Assembly (NCBI RefSeq): GCF_965660005.1
Contig: NZ_CBFHYF010000001.1
Span: forward strand, 62,001-126,000
Length of the DNA stretch: 64,000 nt
Reading direction: 5' to 3'
Source of the DNA: Porticoccus sp965660005
GTDB taxonomy: Bacteria; Pseudomonadota; Gammaproteobacteria; Pseudomonadales; Porticoccaceae
The position numbers were made by a program, and so were the translations under genes. Positions 33,074-41,835 of the stretch are shown here, in pieces (position 1 is the first letter of the stretch; every line of letters starts with the position of its first letter). The notes beneath the pieces were generated by a model. The model was not told where the DNA came from, ran no database searches, and was given only the letters and a program-made list of their open reading frames with translations.

Positions 33074-35044
33074 TCAACTATTGCCTACCATCTCCGACCC
33101 GGCTTGGATGACCCGCTGTCGCCGATATCGCTTATCCAGCACCGCAATCAACCCACCGATGGAAATCAACAAGGCACCCAGCCAGATCCAGCGGACAAAT
33201 GGCTTGTAATGTACCCTGATCGCCCAAGCTCCGCCCTCCAATGGTTCTGCCAATGCCACATAGAGGTCACGCCAAAGGTTTCCGTCTATACCCACCTCGG
33301 TCATGGTTTGACCACTGGCCACATAACGACGTTTTTCAGGCTTCAGCTCATTCACCCGCTGGCCATCGCGGGTCACTGCGACCAATGCCTGGTCCGAAAC
33401 ATAGTTGGGACCCTGCACCTTGCGCAGCTCGACAAATTGGAACTGGTATCCAGCCATCTCTACCAGATCGCCCGGCAACATTCTCACATCCCGCTGAATA
33501 CTGTAAACCGTCGTTACAGCGGCTCCCACCATACAGACTGCTACCCCGAGGTGCGCGAGAATCATACCGTAGTAACTGCCTTTCAGCCGTGTCAGACCGT
33601 GCCACCTGGAGCGGGAATGACCGGATTTCTGCCAGAGATCAAGCGATGTCACTGCGAGCACCCAGATTGCCACGGCCATCGTCACCGCAACGATCAGAGA
33701 ATAGTCCGTGTCAAACAGCAGTGGTGAGAAGGCGCCTGCCAGCAATGAAATCAACAATGGTGGCGTCAGAAACCGTCGCAGGCCGGCAAGGCTGTTCCGC
33801 TTCCAGCGCATCACTGGAGCTACCGCCATAAACACCGCCAGGATAAGCATCAACGGGACAAAAAACAGGTTGAAGTACGGCGGACCGACAGAAATTTTGC
33901 CCCAATCAAGCACATCGGCAAACAGGGGATAAAGCGTCCCCAGCAGAATAATCACCATGGCACTGACCAACAGGATATTGTTGCCCAGCAGAAACATCTC
34001 CCGGGAAACACCGGCAAAACGGGTCACACCTTTGACAGCAGGTCCCCGCAGGGCATAAAGCAACAGCGAACCACCCACCACCAGTGCGAGAAACATCAGG
34101 ATAAAAACGCCCCGCTCCGGATCAGCGGCAAAAGCATGCACAGAAGTCAATACCCCGGAACGGACCAGAAATGTGCCGAGCAGGCTGAGTGAAAAAGCAA
34201 AGATGGCCAGTAGCAGCGTCCAGCTGCGAAACACGCCGCGTTTTTCCGTCACAGCAAGGCTGTGGATCAACGCCGTTCCCACCAGCCATGGCATGAATGA
34301 GGCATTTTCCACAGGATCCCAGAACCACCATCCGCCCCAACCCAGCTCGTAATAGGCCCACCAGCTACCCAATGCAATACCGAGTGTCAGAAATACCCAG
34401 GCCATATTAGTCCAGGGTCTGGTCCAGCGGGCCCAGGCTGCATCCAGGCGACCGGCAAGTAGGGCAGCCACGGCAAAGGAAAAGGCCACCGAAAAGCCCA
34501 CGTAACCCATATACAGCATCGGCGGATGGAAAATCAGCCCGACATCCTGCAACAGCGGGTTCAGATCAGCACCCTCCGCCGGGTAAAACGGCAAACTGCG
34601 CTCAAATGGATTAGAGGTGAATAGCATGAACAGGTAAAAACCGACACTGATCAATCCCATCACCGCCAACACTCTTGCCACCAGCTCCTTTGGCAAAGTC
34701 TGGCTGAACAGCGCCACCGCGAAACTCCATGCCGCCAGAATTAATGCCCACAGCAACAGAGAGCCCTCATGAGCACCCCACACAGCACTGATCTTGAAAT
34801 AATCGGGAAGTAGCGTGTTGGAATTGGCGGCGACATAGCGCACGGAAAAGTCATCGTTCAGAAACAACGCCACCAGACAACCAAAGCTGAAAGCAACCAT
34901 GACGGTCTGTCCAACCACCAATGGTCTCGCTGAGGCCATCCATAAGCGATTACCAAGGGATGCACCAGCCAGGGGAATAGCAGACTGCAACAAGGCTAAA
35001 ATCAGCGCCAGGATAAGCGCAAAGTGACCATTTTCTGCAAGCAT
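33074..35044 (-). CDS. ccmF: Heme lyase CcmF
   Basis: A 656-residue polytopic membrane protein with about fourteen helices. The tryptophan-rich WWD motif reads GWGGWWFWDPVENASFMPW, and a C-terminal soluble segment precedes the last helix. CcmF accepts heme from CcmE and, with CcmH and CcmI, attaches it to apocytochrome c in the periplasm. Length is normal. Confidence 0.97.
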   Translation of the reverse strand: MLAENGHFALILALILALLQSAIPLAGASLGNRLWMASARPLVVGQTVMVAFSFGCLVALFLNDDFSVRYVAANSNTLLPDYFKISAVWGAHEGSLLLWALILAAWSFAVALFSQTLPKELVARVLAVMGLISVGFYLFMLFTSNPFERSLPFYPAEGADLNPLLQDVGLIFHPPMLYMGYVGFSVAFSFAVAALLAGRLDAAWARWTRPWTNMAWVFLTLGIALGSWWAYYELGWGGWWFWDPVENASFMPWLVGTALIHSLAVTEKRGVFRSWTLLLAIFAFSLSLLGTFLVRSGVLTSVHAFAADPERGVFILMFLALVVGGSLLLYALRGPAVKGVTRFAGVSREMFLLGNNILLVSAMVIILLGTLYPLFADVLDWGKISVGPPYFNLFFVPLMLILAVFMAVAPVMRWKRNSLAGLRRFLTPPLLISLLAGAFSPLLFDTDYSLIVAVTMAVAIWVLAVTSLDLWQKSGHSRSRWHGLTRLKGSYYGMILAHLGVAVCMVGAAVTTVYSIQRDVRMLPGDLVEMAGYQFQFVELRKVQGPNYVSDQALVAVTRDGQRVNELKPEKRRYVASGQTMTEVGIDGNLWRDLYVALAEPLEGGAWAIRVHYKPFVRWIWLGALLISIGGLIAVLDKRYRRQRVIQAGSEMVGNS

Positions 35045-35068
35045 TAGGTTAACACCCGGTTTTTCCTG

Positions 35069-35527
35069 TCAGGATTCATCCACCGATTTTTGCGCTCGCT
35101 GGTGGGCGGCATTCATGGCATCTGCCACTTCCGGAGGAGTGTAATTTTCATCATGTTTTGCCAACACTTCAGACGCCATGAAAACGCCCTGCTTGTTCAG
35201 CTCGCCTGCAACCACAGCGGCTTCACCCGCAGCAAACAGATCGGGCAGGATGCCGGTATAGTGGACCTCTACATCGGCTTCACCGTCCGTTACCAGAAAA
35301 CGGACGAACAGCGAATCACTCGCCCGCTCAACGCTACCGTCTACTACCATGCCACCTGCGCGAATGCGGACACCCTGCGGGACATCTCCGGCGGCAATAT
35401 CCGAAGGCGGATAGAACAGATTGATATTATCACGCAAAGCATAGGTCATGAGACCAACCGCCAGAGAAGCCGCCACCACAATAAAGACCACCAAAAAAAG
35501 TCGCTGTCGACGAATCGGATGCATCAT
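35069..35527 (-). CDS. ccmE: Periplasmic heme chaperone CcmE
   Basis: A 152-residue protein with an N-terminal anchor helix (LFLVVFIVVAASLAVGLMTYAL) and an OB-fold. The heme-binding histidine is His125 in LAKHDENYTPPE, the standard HxxxY motif. It carries heme covalently from CcmC to CcmF. It lies between ccmD and ccmF in normal order. Confidence 0.97.
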   Translation of the reverse strand: MMHPIRRQRLFLVVFIVVAASLAVGLMTYALRDNINLFYPPSDIAAGDVPQGVRIRAGGMVVDGSVERASDSLFVRFLVTDGEADVEVHYTGILPDLFAAGEAAVVAGELNKQGVFMASEVLAKHDENYTPPEVADAMNAAHQRAQKSVDES

Positions 35528-35562
35528 AATTTAACTCTGGTTTCTGCAGGTATGCTTTAAGG

Positions 35563-35781
35563 TCATTGCCGACTTTCCGTGCTCAAACTATCCCGCCTGG
35601 CGGTTTCACGGCGCAGTTCCCGGGCAACAGCCTGTCGAACGCCCGCCTGCCGCAAAAGTGGGCTTAACGCAAGCCAGATCATAATCAGAATCGATATCAA
35701 ATAGGCAGACCACACGTACGGGCCATGCCCGCTCATCTGCAGGAAATCCTGGAAACTGTCAAAACGAAAGATCAACGTCAA
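35563..35781 (-). CDS. ccmD: Heme exporter small subunit CcmD
   Basis: A 72-residue protein with one membrane helix (YVWSAYLISILIMIWLALSPLL) and a basic tail. The start FQDFLQMSGHGPYVW is typical of CcmD, which helps release holo-CcmE from the CcmABCD complex. It abuts ccmC with no gap. Confidence 0.92.
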   Translation of the reverse strand: MTLIFRFDSFQDFLQMSGHGPYVWSAYLISILIMIWLALSPLLRQAGVRQAVARELRRETARRDSLSTESRQ

Positions 35782-36525
35782 TTACCCCTGACTTTGTAAC
35801 ACCATATCCTTTACCCAACTGGCCCGACGCTCGCGATATAGAATCTCCGATCGGGTGTTGAGAATCAGAACCAACGCATAAAAACAATAAAACGCCGCTA
35901 TCATCACCAACAGTGGATGGAACATGTCAGGGTGCATGGTGGGCGCTTCCGTAAATTTGATGGTCGCGGGCTGGTGCAGTGTGTACCACCAGTCAACCGA
36001 CTTATAAATGATCGGGATGTTCACCATCCCCACCAGTGACAATACCGCACTGGCCTTGTTCGCTGCGTCCATACTGCTGTAGGAGTGCTGCAGGGCCATC
36101 ACGCCCATGTATAAAAACAACAACACCAGCATCGAGGTAATTCGAGCATCCCAGACCCAATAGGTTCCCCAGGTAGGCTTTCCCCAAATGGCACCTGTAA
36201 TCAGTGCAATAAACGTCAATGCTGCACCAAGCGGCGCCGCTGACTTCATGATCATATCCGCCAGCTTCATTTTCCAGATCAGACCCACAGCACCGGCAAT
36301 TGCCATCACATAGTAACCGGCCAGCGCCAGAAAAGAGGCCGGCACATGAATATAGATAATCCGGAAACGGTTTCCCTGTTTCGCATCCCGTGGCGCAAAA
36401 CCCAGCCCCCACACCAGCCCGACAACCAGCAACAAAAAGGTGATGCCCCCCAACCAGGGGAGCCACTTGCCACTGGTTTGATAAAACCAGCGGGGTGAGC
36501 CCAAACGATGAAACCATTGCCACAT
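35782..36525 (-). CDS. ccmC: Heme exporter protein CcmC
   Basis: About 247 residues with six membrane helices. The WWD-type heme-handling motif reads WGTYWVWDARITS and conserved histidines lie in IYIHVPAS and MHPDMFHP. CcmC loads heme onto CcmE. ATG 36525 (MWQWFHRLGSP) is preferred over a TTG at 36567 because family members begin with W-FH-LGSP. Confidence 0.95.
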   Translation of the reverse strand: MWQWFHRLGSPRWFYQTSGKWLPWLGGITFLLLVVGLVWGLGFAPRDAKQGNRFRIIYIHVPASFLALAGYYVMAIAGAVGLIWKMKLADMIMKSAAPLGAALTFIALITGAIWGKPTWGTYWVWDARITSMLVLLFLYMGVMALQHSYSSMDAANKASAVLSLVGMVNIPIIYKSVDWWYTLHQPATIKFTEAPTMHPDMFHPLLVMIAAFYCFYALVLILNTRSEILYRERRASWVKDMVLQSQG

Positions 36526-36570
36526 AGTCGTCTTTAGCCTTATTTGTTGGTCGAGCCACCGACCCAATAA

Positions 36571-37248
36571 TCAACCGTGCATACTGACTCGCAGAGCACT
36601 GGCCGTGGCAAACGGGGAAACCAGCAATGAAAAAGCCAGCAGCGCACCCATTACCGCTAACGGCCCCTGCACCGAAAATCCATCCACAGCTCGCTGAACC
36701 GCGCTGGCACCAAAAATAAGCACCGGCATATATAGTGGCATCACAATCAGTGACAGCAACAATCCGCCCTTGCGCAGGGCAACCGTCAGGCCGACACCTA
36801 TCGCACCCAGCAAACTCAATACTGCGGTACCCATCAGCAGACCCAGAACCAGTGGTAGATATCCCGCCGCGGGAAGAGATAACATCATACCTAAAACTGG
36901 TGCCAGCAGGGTTAATGGCAGACCCGTTATCAGCCAATGGGCTAAAATTTTTGCCAACACCATCAAATAGAGTGGCTGGGGGGAAATAACCAGCTGCTCC
37001 AATGTGCCGTCCCGATAATCACTGTGGAACAGCCCCTCCACTGAAAGCAGTGATGCCAGCAAAGCCATAACCCACAAAATACCGGGTGCAATTTCAGCCA
37101 GACGGGAGGCCTCGGGCGTCAAACCGAGCGGGATGAGCGTCACAACAATGAAGAAAAAGATGACCGGATTCGCTATCTCACCGGGGTTGCGAAATGCCAG
37201 CAGTAAATCGCGGCGCAATATTGCGACAAAACCATAACCCATACTCAA
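36571..37248 (-). CDS. ccmB: Heme exporter permease CcmB
   Basis: A 225-residue six-helix ABC permease. Marks are RRDLLLAFRNPGEIANPVIFF at the start (family RRELLLAFR) and SDYRDGTLEQLVISPQPL. It partners CcmA in the CcmABCD complex that frees heme-loaded CcmE. Its first 4 bases overlap the ccmA stop. Confidence 0.95.
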   Translation of the reverse strand: MSMGYGFVAILRRDLLLAFRNPGEIANPVIFFFIVVTLIPLGLTPEASRLAEIAPGILWVMALLASLLSVEGLFHSDYRDGTLEQLVISPQPLYLMVLAKILAHWLITGLPLTLLAPVLGMMLSLPAAGYLPLVLGLLMGTAVLSLLGAIGVGLTVALRKGGLLLSLIVMPLYMPVLIFGASAVQRAVDGFSVQGPLAVMGALLAFSLLVSPFATASALRVSMHG

Positions 37249-37901
37249 ACGATCTCCACCGGAGCCACCAGAGGAAAACGGCGCACGTTGGCAATGCCCA
37301 GGTCCTGATGTGTTGAGAGCACGGCCATACCCCCGCGCCGCGCATGAGCTGTCAGAAGCACCTCAAGATCGGCAACACCCTGTTTGTCAATTGCGGTAAA
37401 CGGCTCATCAAGGATCCAGAGAGGAGCATCCGTCACCAATAGACGAGCCAGTACCGCCCGCCGCTGCTGGCCCGCGGACAAGGCATAACAGGGGATATCC
37501 TCATAGCCGCACAAACCCATTGAATGCAATATTTCTTCATCCTTTAAGGGACTATTGTCCCGGTGAATACGGCGCCACCAGGTGAGGTTTTCAATGGGTG
37601 AGAGGGGTTGCTTCAGACCAGGCAAGTGGCCAAGAAACAATAGATTTTGCAAATACAGCTGGCGATGGCGAGCGACATCAATACCCTGCCAAAACAACTT
37701 GCCGGCAGTGGGCATCAGAGCAGTTGAAAGAATTCGCAGTAGTGTGGTCTTACCGACCCCATTGGGCCCTTCTACTTGAAGAATATCCCCGGGTTCGACT
37801 GACAGGCAAATGTCAGAGAACAACACACGATCATCCCGTTCAAAGGCAATCGAGTCCAGTGTCAGTTGCGGAGTTTGGAACAACAGAAAACATCCAGCCA
37901 A
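37245..37901 (-). CDS. ccmA: Cytochrome c biogenesis ATP-binding protein CcmA
   Basis: A 218-residue ABC ATPase: Walker A GPNGVGKT, signature LSAGQQRR, Walker B LWILDEPF, H-loop STHQD. It energises the CcmABCD complex. The start is uncertain: the frame opens with a TTG at 37901 and another TTG lies at 37883; no in-frame ATG exists near the expected N terminus. It is the first gene of the ccm operon ccmABCDEFG-PcaC-like-ccmHI. Confidence 0.93.
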   Translation of the reverse strand: MAGCFLLFQTPQLTLDSIAFERDDRVLFSDICLSVEPGDILQVEGPNGVGKTTLLRILSTALMPTAGKLFWQGIDVARHRQLYLQNLLFLGHLPGLKQPLSPIENLTWWRRIHRDNSPLKDEEILHSMGLCGYEDIPCYALSAGQQRRAVLARLLVTDAPLWILDEPFTAIDKQGVADLEVLLTAHARRGGMAVLSTHQDLGIANVRRFPLVAPVEIV

Positions 37902-37986
37902 GGGCGTAGCGGATATTATGCCAAAACTCAGGGTAGTAAGGAAAAAAGTTAAACCATATCAAGAGAAAAACAGCAGATCGCTGCCA

Positions 37987-38175
37987 TCAGTCAATATCGT
38001 ATTCGTAGTCACCTATCAACTTTTGCAGCCGGCGCTCTTCAAGCCGATCCTCAAGGCGTCTTCTGGCCTCTGAATTGACTATTTTTACGACGACTTCAGC
38101 CGTTTCGGTTTCCCGACCGGCATCGCCTTCTTCAACATCGAAATCATCGTCTTCTAAAGCGTCTTCGCCACTCAT
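37987..38175 (-). CDS. Small acidic protein, PA3496-like
   Basis: A 62-residue protein. The first half is very acidic (SGEDALEDDDFDVEEGD) and the second half is a charged helix, ARRRLEDRLEERRLQKLIGD, ending in YEYDID. This layout matches the PA3496 family of short gammaproteobacterial proteins with no established role. ATG 38175 has a strong AGGAG seven bases upstream; the longer frame to 38229 is not supported. Confidence 0.7.
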   Translation of the reverse strand: MSGEDALEDDDFDVEEGDAGRETETAEVVVKIVNSEARRRLEDRLEERRLQKLIGDYEYDID

Positions 38176-38292
38176 ATCGAAACTCCTGGATCCCGACAGA
38201 ACAACCCCAGCGAGGCAGGGGTAATGCACTTGTGATTTTGCGCAAAATAGGCGTAAATCACAAGCGGGTCAAGAAAAATAAATCTTTTAATA

Positions 38293-38940
38293 TCAAATTG
38301 TTAAGTATTTTTTAAAAAATAGTTTTCGCTCAGCACCACTTATTAGATAGTGCAGATCTTCATTTCGGTCAATATCGACCAATGGATCGAGTTCAAGCCA
38401 GTCCCAGCTGTTCGCCATCAAGTGCTGCCGCGTCACCTCCATAACTACCTCTGTCCCCCACGGGACATCCTCAAAAATAGCCCGACAGGGACGATTGAGT
38501 CCCACCAGCACATAGCCACCATCGCAGGCCGGACCAAATACAGCAGGAGCCACCTGCAATGCCTTGAGCGCAGCGGCAATATAATCACGGTCAATACCCG
38601 GGCAATCGCTACCAATCAACAACACGTTGCGGTAATGCGGCAATCGGTCGGTAAAGGCATGGGACATGCGCTGCCCAAGGTCATCGCCTTTCTGCAGGCG
38701 CAACGGTACGCCCGTATTAGCCAGAAGAGCATCAAAAAAGGAATGTTCACTGTCAGACCAGAGTTCACTGTCTACCTGACCCACGGGCAAATGACGATTG
38801 AATACCCAGCTGACTAGAGCCCGATGCAATGCAGCACAGCCCGCTTGCCCCAACGCGGGCTCCAAGCGGGTCTTTACAGCACCCAGAAGTGGGGCTTTGG
38901 CAAATTGAATCAGGCAGCTGTCAGAGGAGCCGCGTATCAT
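38293..38940 (-). CDS. TIGR04282/DUF2064 glycosyltransferase
   Basis: A 215-residue GT-A fold protein: FAKAPLLGAVKTRLEPALG at the start, IGSDCPGIDRDYIAAAL and FGPACDGGYVLVGL in the core. This is the TIGR04282 family, assigned to arsenosugar synthesis because it clusters with arsenosugar genes. It overlaps the TIGR04283 gene upstream by 4 bases. The radical SAM enzyme ArsS and methylase ArsM expected of that pathway are not in the window, so the real sugar product is uncertain. Confidence 0.85.
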   Translation of the reverse strand: MIRGSSDSCLIQFAKAPLLGAVKTRLEPALGQAGCAALHRALVSWVFNRHLPVGQVDSELWSDSEHSFFDALLANTGVPLRLQKGDDLGQRMSHAFTDRLPHYRNVLLIGSDCPGIDRDYIAAALKALQVAPAVFGPACDGGYVLVGLNRPCRAIFEDVPWGTEVVMEVTRQHLMANSWDWLELDPLVDIDRNEDLHYLISGAERKLFFKKYLTI

Positions 38941-39611
38941 TCAGGATAATACTGCCTGGCCAGACGCACCGGGGAAACACCCAGAAAAAACGCCAGCCGC
39001 AACCACCACATCTGCAATACGGTGCTGACAATCCCCCGCCGCTGCCAGCGACGAACAGAAGTCCAAACAGGAGAAGGCAACACTTCGGGCGGACAACGGA
39101 CCTTCAGGCGGCGACAGATTTCCACATCTTCCATCAGCGGGATAGCAGCAAAACCGCCGATCTGATTAAAAATATCACGACGTACAAACAGCCCCTGGTC
39201 TCCAGTGCCAATGCCGGAGAGACGGGCTCGACAACTCATCGCCCGCTCGATCACCCGGAATGCACAATGGTCCCCAGCCAGCCTGATTGCGAAAAACCCC
39301 CAGTCATTGCCAGACAGCCAACGTGTTGAAAAATCGGCAGGTAATCGGGTATCGCAATGCAGAAACAGCAGATAGCGGCCACTGGCCTTTGCTGCACCCG
39401 CGTTCATCTGTATGCCGCGGCCACGCGGGCTGCTGATAACCGTATCAGCCAAAGCAAGGGCCAGCTCGACTGAATCATCTGAACTCCCACCATCCACCAC
39501 GACCAGCTCGACCCCCGATTCGCGCAGCGCCTGAAGATGCTGGAGACATTGGGTTGCCTCTGCACCTTCGTTGACCACTGGTATCACAATACTGAGCTGC
39601 AAACTGGCCAT
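38937..39611 (-). CDS. TIGR04283 family 2 glycosyltransferase
   Basis: A 224-residue GT2 enzyme: SIVIPVVNEG at the start, VVDGGSSDDS, the metal-binding LFLHCDTRLP (DxD-like) and GTGDQGLFVRRDIF with MEDVEICRRL. TIGR04283 proteins pair with TIGR04282 in arsenosugar-type clusters, as here (4-base overlap). The C-terminal part has a membrane-associating hydrophobic segment, WWLRLAFFLGVSP. Confidence 0.87.
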   Translation of the reverse strand: MASLQLSIVIPVVNEGAEATQCLQHLQALRESGVELVVVDGGSSDDSVELALALADTVISSPRGRGIQMNAGAAKASGRYLLFLHCDTRLPADFSTRWLSGNDWGFFAIRLAGDHCAFRVIERAMSCRARLSGIGTGDQGLFVRRDIFNQIGGFAAIPLMEDVEICRRLKVRCPPEVLPSPVWTSVRRWQRRGIVSTVLQMWWLRLAFFLGVSPVRLARQYYPE

Positions 39612-39874
39612 TAGTCCAACAGGATCCCTTTACCACCGCGATCACCCACCACCCTGAACAAATTCGTATCCGGCTGGCCACAATAATGATCACACTTCAG
39701 AAATTGCCTATAGATCTCGCCTTCACTTCTGACCAACAGCACAGTACTGAAGTGACCGAACAGCATAGTCGTGATGGAGAAAAACGGATTGAACACGATG
39801 TAATACTTCTCCAGCAAGCGAGTTTTATATTTTTTTAGAGCTGTGGCCGCAGCAGCGGAGGATACGACTTTCAA
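39611..39874 (-). CDS. Hypothetical protein, doubtful
   Basis: An open frame of 87 codons starting with TTG and ending one base into the glycosyltransferase start (TAATG-like overlap). The translation has LLEKYYIVFNPFFSITTMLFGHF in the middle (hydrophobic) and a CDHYCGQPD segment near the end. No family is recognised and no ribosome binding site precedes the start. It could be a coupled small gene or a fragment of a lost one. Confidence 0.35.
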   Translation of the reverse strand: MKVVSSAAAATALKKYKTRLLEKYYIVFNPFFSITTMLFGHFSTVLLVRSEGEIYRQFLKCDHYCGQPDTNLFRVVGDRGGKGILLD

Positions 39875-40005
39875 ACTGCGGACATAGTATCCTGTAAAAA
39901 TTCTCCAGGTTTATGAACCCTGGGAACCTGAACAGTTAGTGCACACCGGAATATCGGTTGGCAATATTTGCCTGTTAGACTGACAGAAATCATGTCAGAT
40001 GTCCT

Positions 40006-40713
40006 ATGCCAGCCAAAACCTGTCAGACCATTGTCATTTTAACCGGTGCCGGAATCTCTGCTGAATCCGGCATACAGACTTTCCGGGCCAACGATGGACT
40101 CTGGGAGAACCATCGGGTAGAGGATGTTGCCTCGCCAGAAGGCTTTGCCCGCGACCCAGCCACAGTACACCAGTTCTATAATGAGCGAAGGCAACAACTG
40201 CTGGATCCGGGTGTCACACCCAATCCAGCCCATATCGCACTGGCTGAATTTGAGCAGCAATTTTCCGGCAACTTGACGCTGGTTACACAGAATATCGACA
40301 ATCTTCATGAGCGGGCAGGCAGCCGCCATGTCCTTCATATGCACGGGGAATTAATGAAAACCCGTTGCAGCACTTCCGGGAATATTTTTGATTGCCGCCA
40401 GGATACCGCAGAATCGATGGCATGCCCCTGTTGCAACAAAATAGGTACCCTTCGCCCCCACGTAGTCTGGTTTGGTGAAATGCCACTTTTTATGGGTGAA
40501 ATCTACCGGGCTTTACACCAGTGTGATTTGTTTATTGCCATTGGCACCTCCGGCCATGTCTATCCGGCTGCGGGGTTTTTCGCAGCGGCCAAAGCGGCCG
40601 GGGCATACAGCGTTGAGCTAAACCTGGAGACCTCAATCAATGGTTCACAGTTTGATGAATGCCATCAGGGTCCGGCATCGAGATTAGTACCCGAGTACTT
40701 TTCATTGCTGTAA
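40006..40713 (+). CDS. cobB: NAD-dependent protein deacylase, sirtuin (CobB type)
   Basis: A 235-residue class III sirtuin. The NAD-binding motif is LTGAGISAESGIQTFR, with TQNIDNLH in the core and catalytic His in HMHGEL. FYNERRQQL gives the Tyr-x-x-Arg pair that marks desuccinylase-type sirtuins such as CobB/SIRT5. Zinc cysteines are in TRCSTSG, FDC and CPCC. Length is close to the short CobB form. It stands alone, convergent with the M14 peptidase gene. Confidence 0.93.
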   Translation: MPAKTCQTIVILTGAGISAESGIQTFRANDGLWENHRVEDVASPEGFARDPATVHQFYNERRQQLLDPGVTPNPAHIALAEFEQQFSGNLTLVTQNIDNLHERAGSRHVLHMHGELMKTRCSTSGNIFDCRQDTAESMACPCCNKIGTLRPHVVWFGEMPLFMGEIYRALHQCDLFIAIGTSGHVYPAAGFFAAAKAAGAYSVELNLETSINGSQFDECHQGPASRLVPEYFSLL

Positions 40714-40759
40714 TTGATCGCTGTAACCCCTGGGCCTCCAATCCATCAGGCCATGCCAT

Positions 40760-41827
40760 TCAGGTAGCCGGCAAATGGGTATGATCCACTTCTTTCACTG
40801 CATAAAAAATACAATCACTCACCGCTATCGAGGGGTTGGTGGTGGCCATAAAAAGCTTTAAAAAGGTTCGCGGGTAAAGCTTACTCTCCCAGGAAACAAG
40901 ATAGTCATCAATAACATCATCACCGTTGGCATCAACCACCCGGAGATTCTGGATACCCGCTGGACCCAACCAGGCCAGGGGTGAATCCGGACCGACAATA
41001 CCAAAATTTCGTCGGTCGAGATGAAGTGGCAAGGTAATATCCATGCCGGGACAGGGTTCCTCTGCATAGCACAATCGTCCCCCGGACTTCAGCTCCAGTC
41101 TCACTGGATGCCGGTAGATGTCTCGCTCTACCAATCGCTCTGAATCGGGTAATTCCGGCCTGGACAGGTCTGCCTCCGTCATGAACCGCTTTAATCCCTG
41201 CCGGGCGATCGTGTCGGACAACGCCTGTGCGGCGCCGCCACACTCAATCGTCACTACCGGACAACCGAGGCCTGGGGACTCCATCAACGCCCCCAGACGG
41301 ATATCGGTAATAATGAGGCGGTGGGTAAAGAGAATGGCAATATCCATATGAATGGGCTGCTCTTCCATAGCGACCGCAAAAGCGGGCCCATCACCGGAGG
41401 TATTGTGGAGGTCAATCACGGCCTCGGGGCCGACCCGGCGGATGATATCCAGCAATTCAGCAGCCAACATGGCCTGTGCATCTGAGTAGGGGGGGGCGAA
41501 CAGCCGATTCATATCTCGCTGATCTGGCAAATAGCGGTGACTGAACTGAGGCTCGGTCAATGCCGCCTCGACCGAGACAATAGCCAGATAGGTATCCACC
41601 TCCGGTTCAAAGCTCTCGCATAACAATTGGTGGATCGCTTTCAAACCGGAGGGTTCATTGCCGTGCAGCAGAGTGACCAAAAAACGGCAACGGCTGCTAT
41701 CTCGCCCGTCCAGTTTGATCACCGCTGGGCCGCCAAGCTGCACAAGGAAATCGGTAACGGATGCTGGTACATCCTCTGCCAAAAGCTTCTGGAGAATTCT
41801 GAAGGTTCCCCCCCACTGCATATTCAC
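40760..41827 (-). CDS. Succinylglutamate desuccinylase/aspartoacylase family metallopeptidase (M14)
   Basis: A 355-residue zinc peptidase-like protein. Zinc ligands fit HGNEPSGLKAI (His and Glu) and a later DLHNTSGDG. The family removes acyl groups from small N-acyl amino acids or cleaves amide bonds. It begins 8 bases after the GCS2 amide ligase stop, so the pair is cotranscribed; a ligase and a hydrolase of related amide bonds could make and trim an amino acid conjugate. No arginine succinyltransferase genes are near, so it is unlikely to be AstE itself. Confidence 0.8.
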   Translation of the reverse strand: MNMQWGGTFRILQKLLAEDVPASVTDFLVQLGGPAVIKLDGRDSSRCRFLVTLLHGNEPSGLKAIHQLLCESFEPEVDTYLAIVSVEAALTEPQFSHRYLPDQRDMNRLFAPPYSDAQAMLAAELLDIIRRVGPEAVIDLHNTSGDGPAFAVAMEEQPIHMDIAILFTHRLIITDIRLGALMESPGLGCPVVTIECGGAAQALSDTIARQGLKRFMTEADLSRPELPDSERLVERDIYRHPVRLELKSGGRLCYAEEPCPGMDITLPLHLDRRNFGIVGPDSPLAWLGPAGIQNLRVVDANGDDVIDDYLVSWESKLYPRTFLKLFMATTNPSIAVSDCIFYAVKEVDHTHLPAT

Positions 41828-41835
41828 ACCTCTAT

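Noticed and set aside
36002..36937. 311-codon minus-strand frame across ccmB and ccmC
   Set aside because: Lies wholly within two well-recognised membrane genes in another frame; Gly/Ser/Cys-rich shadow.
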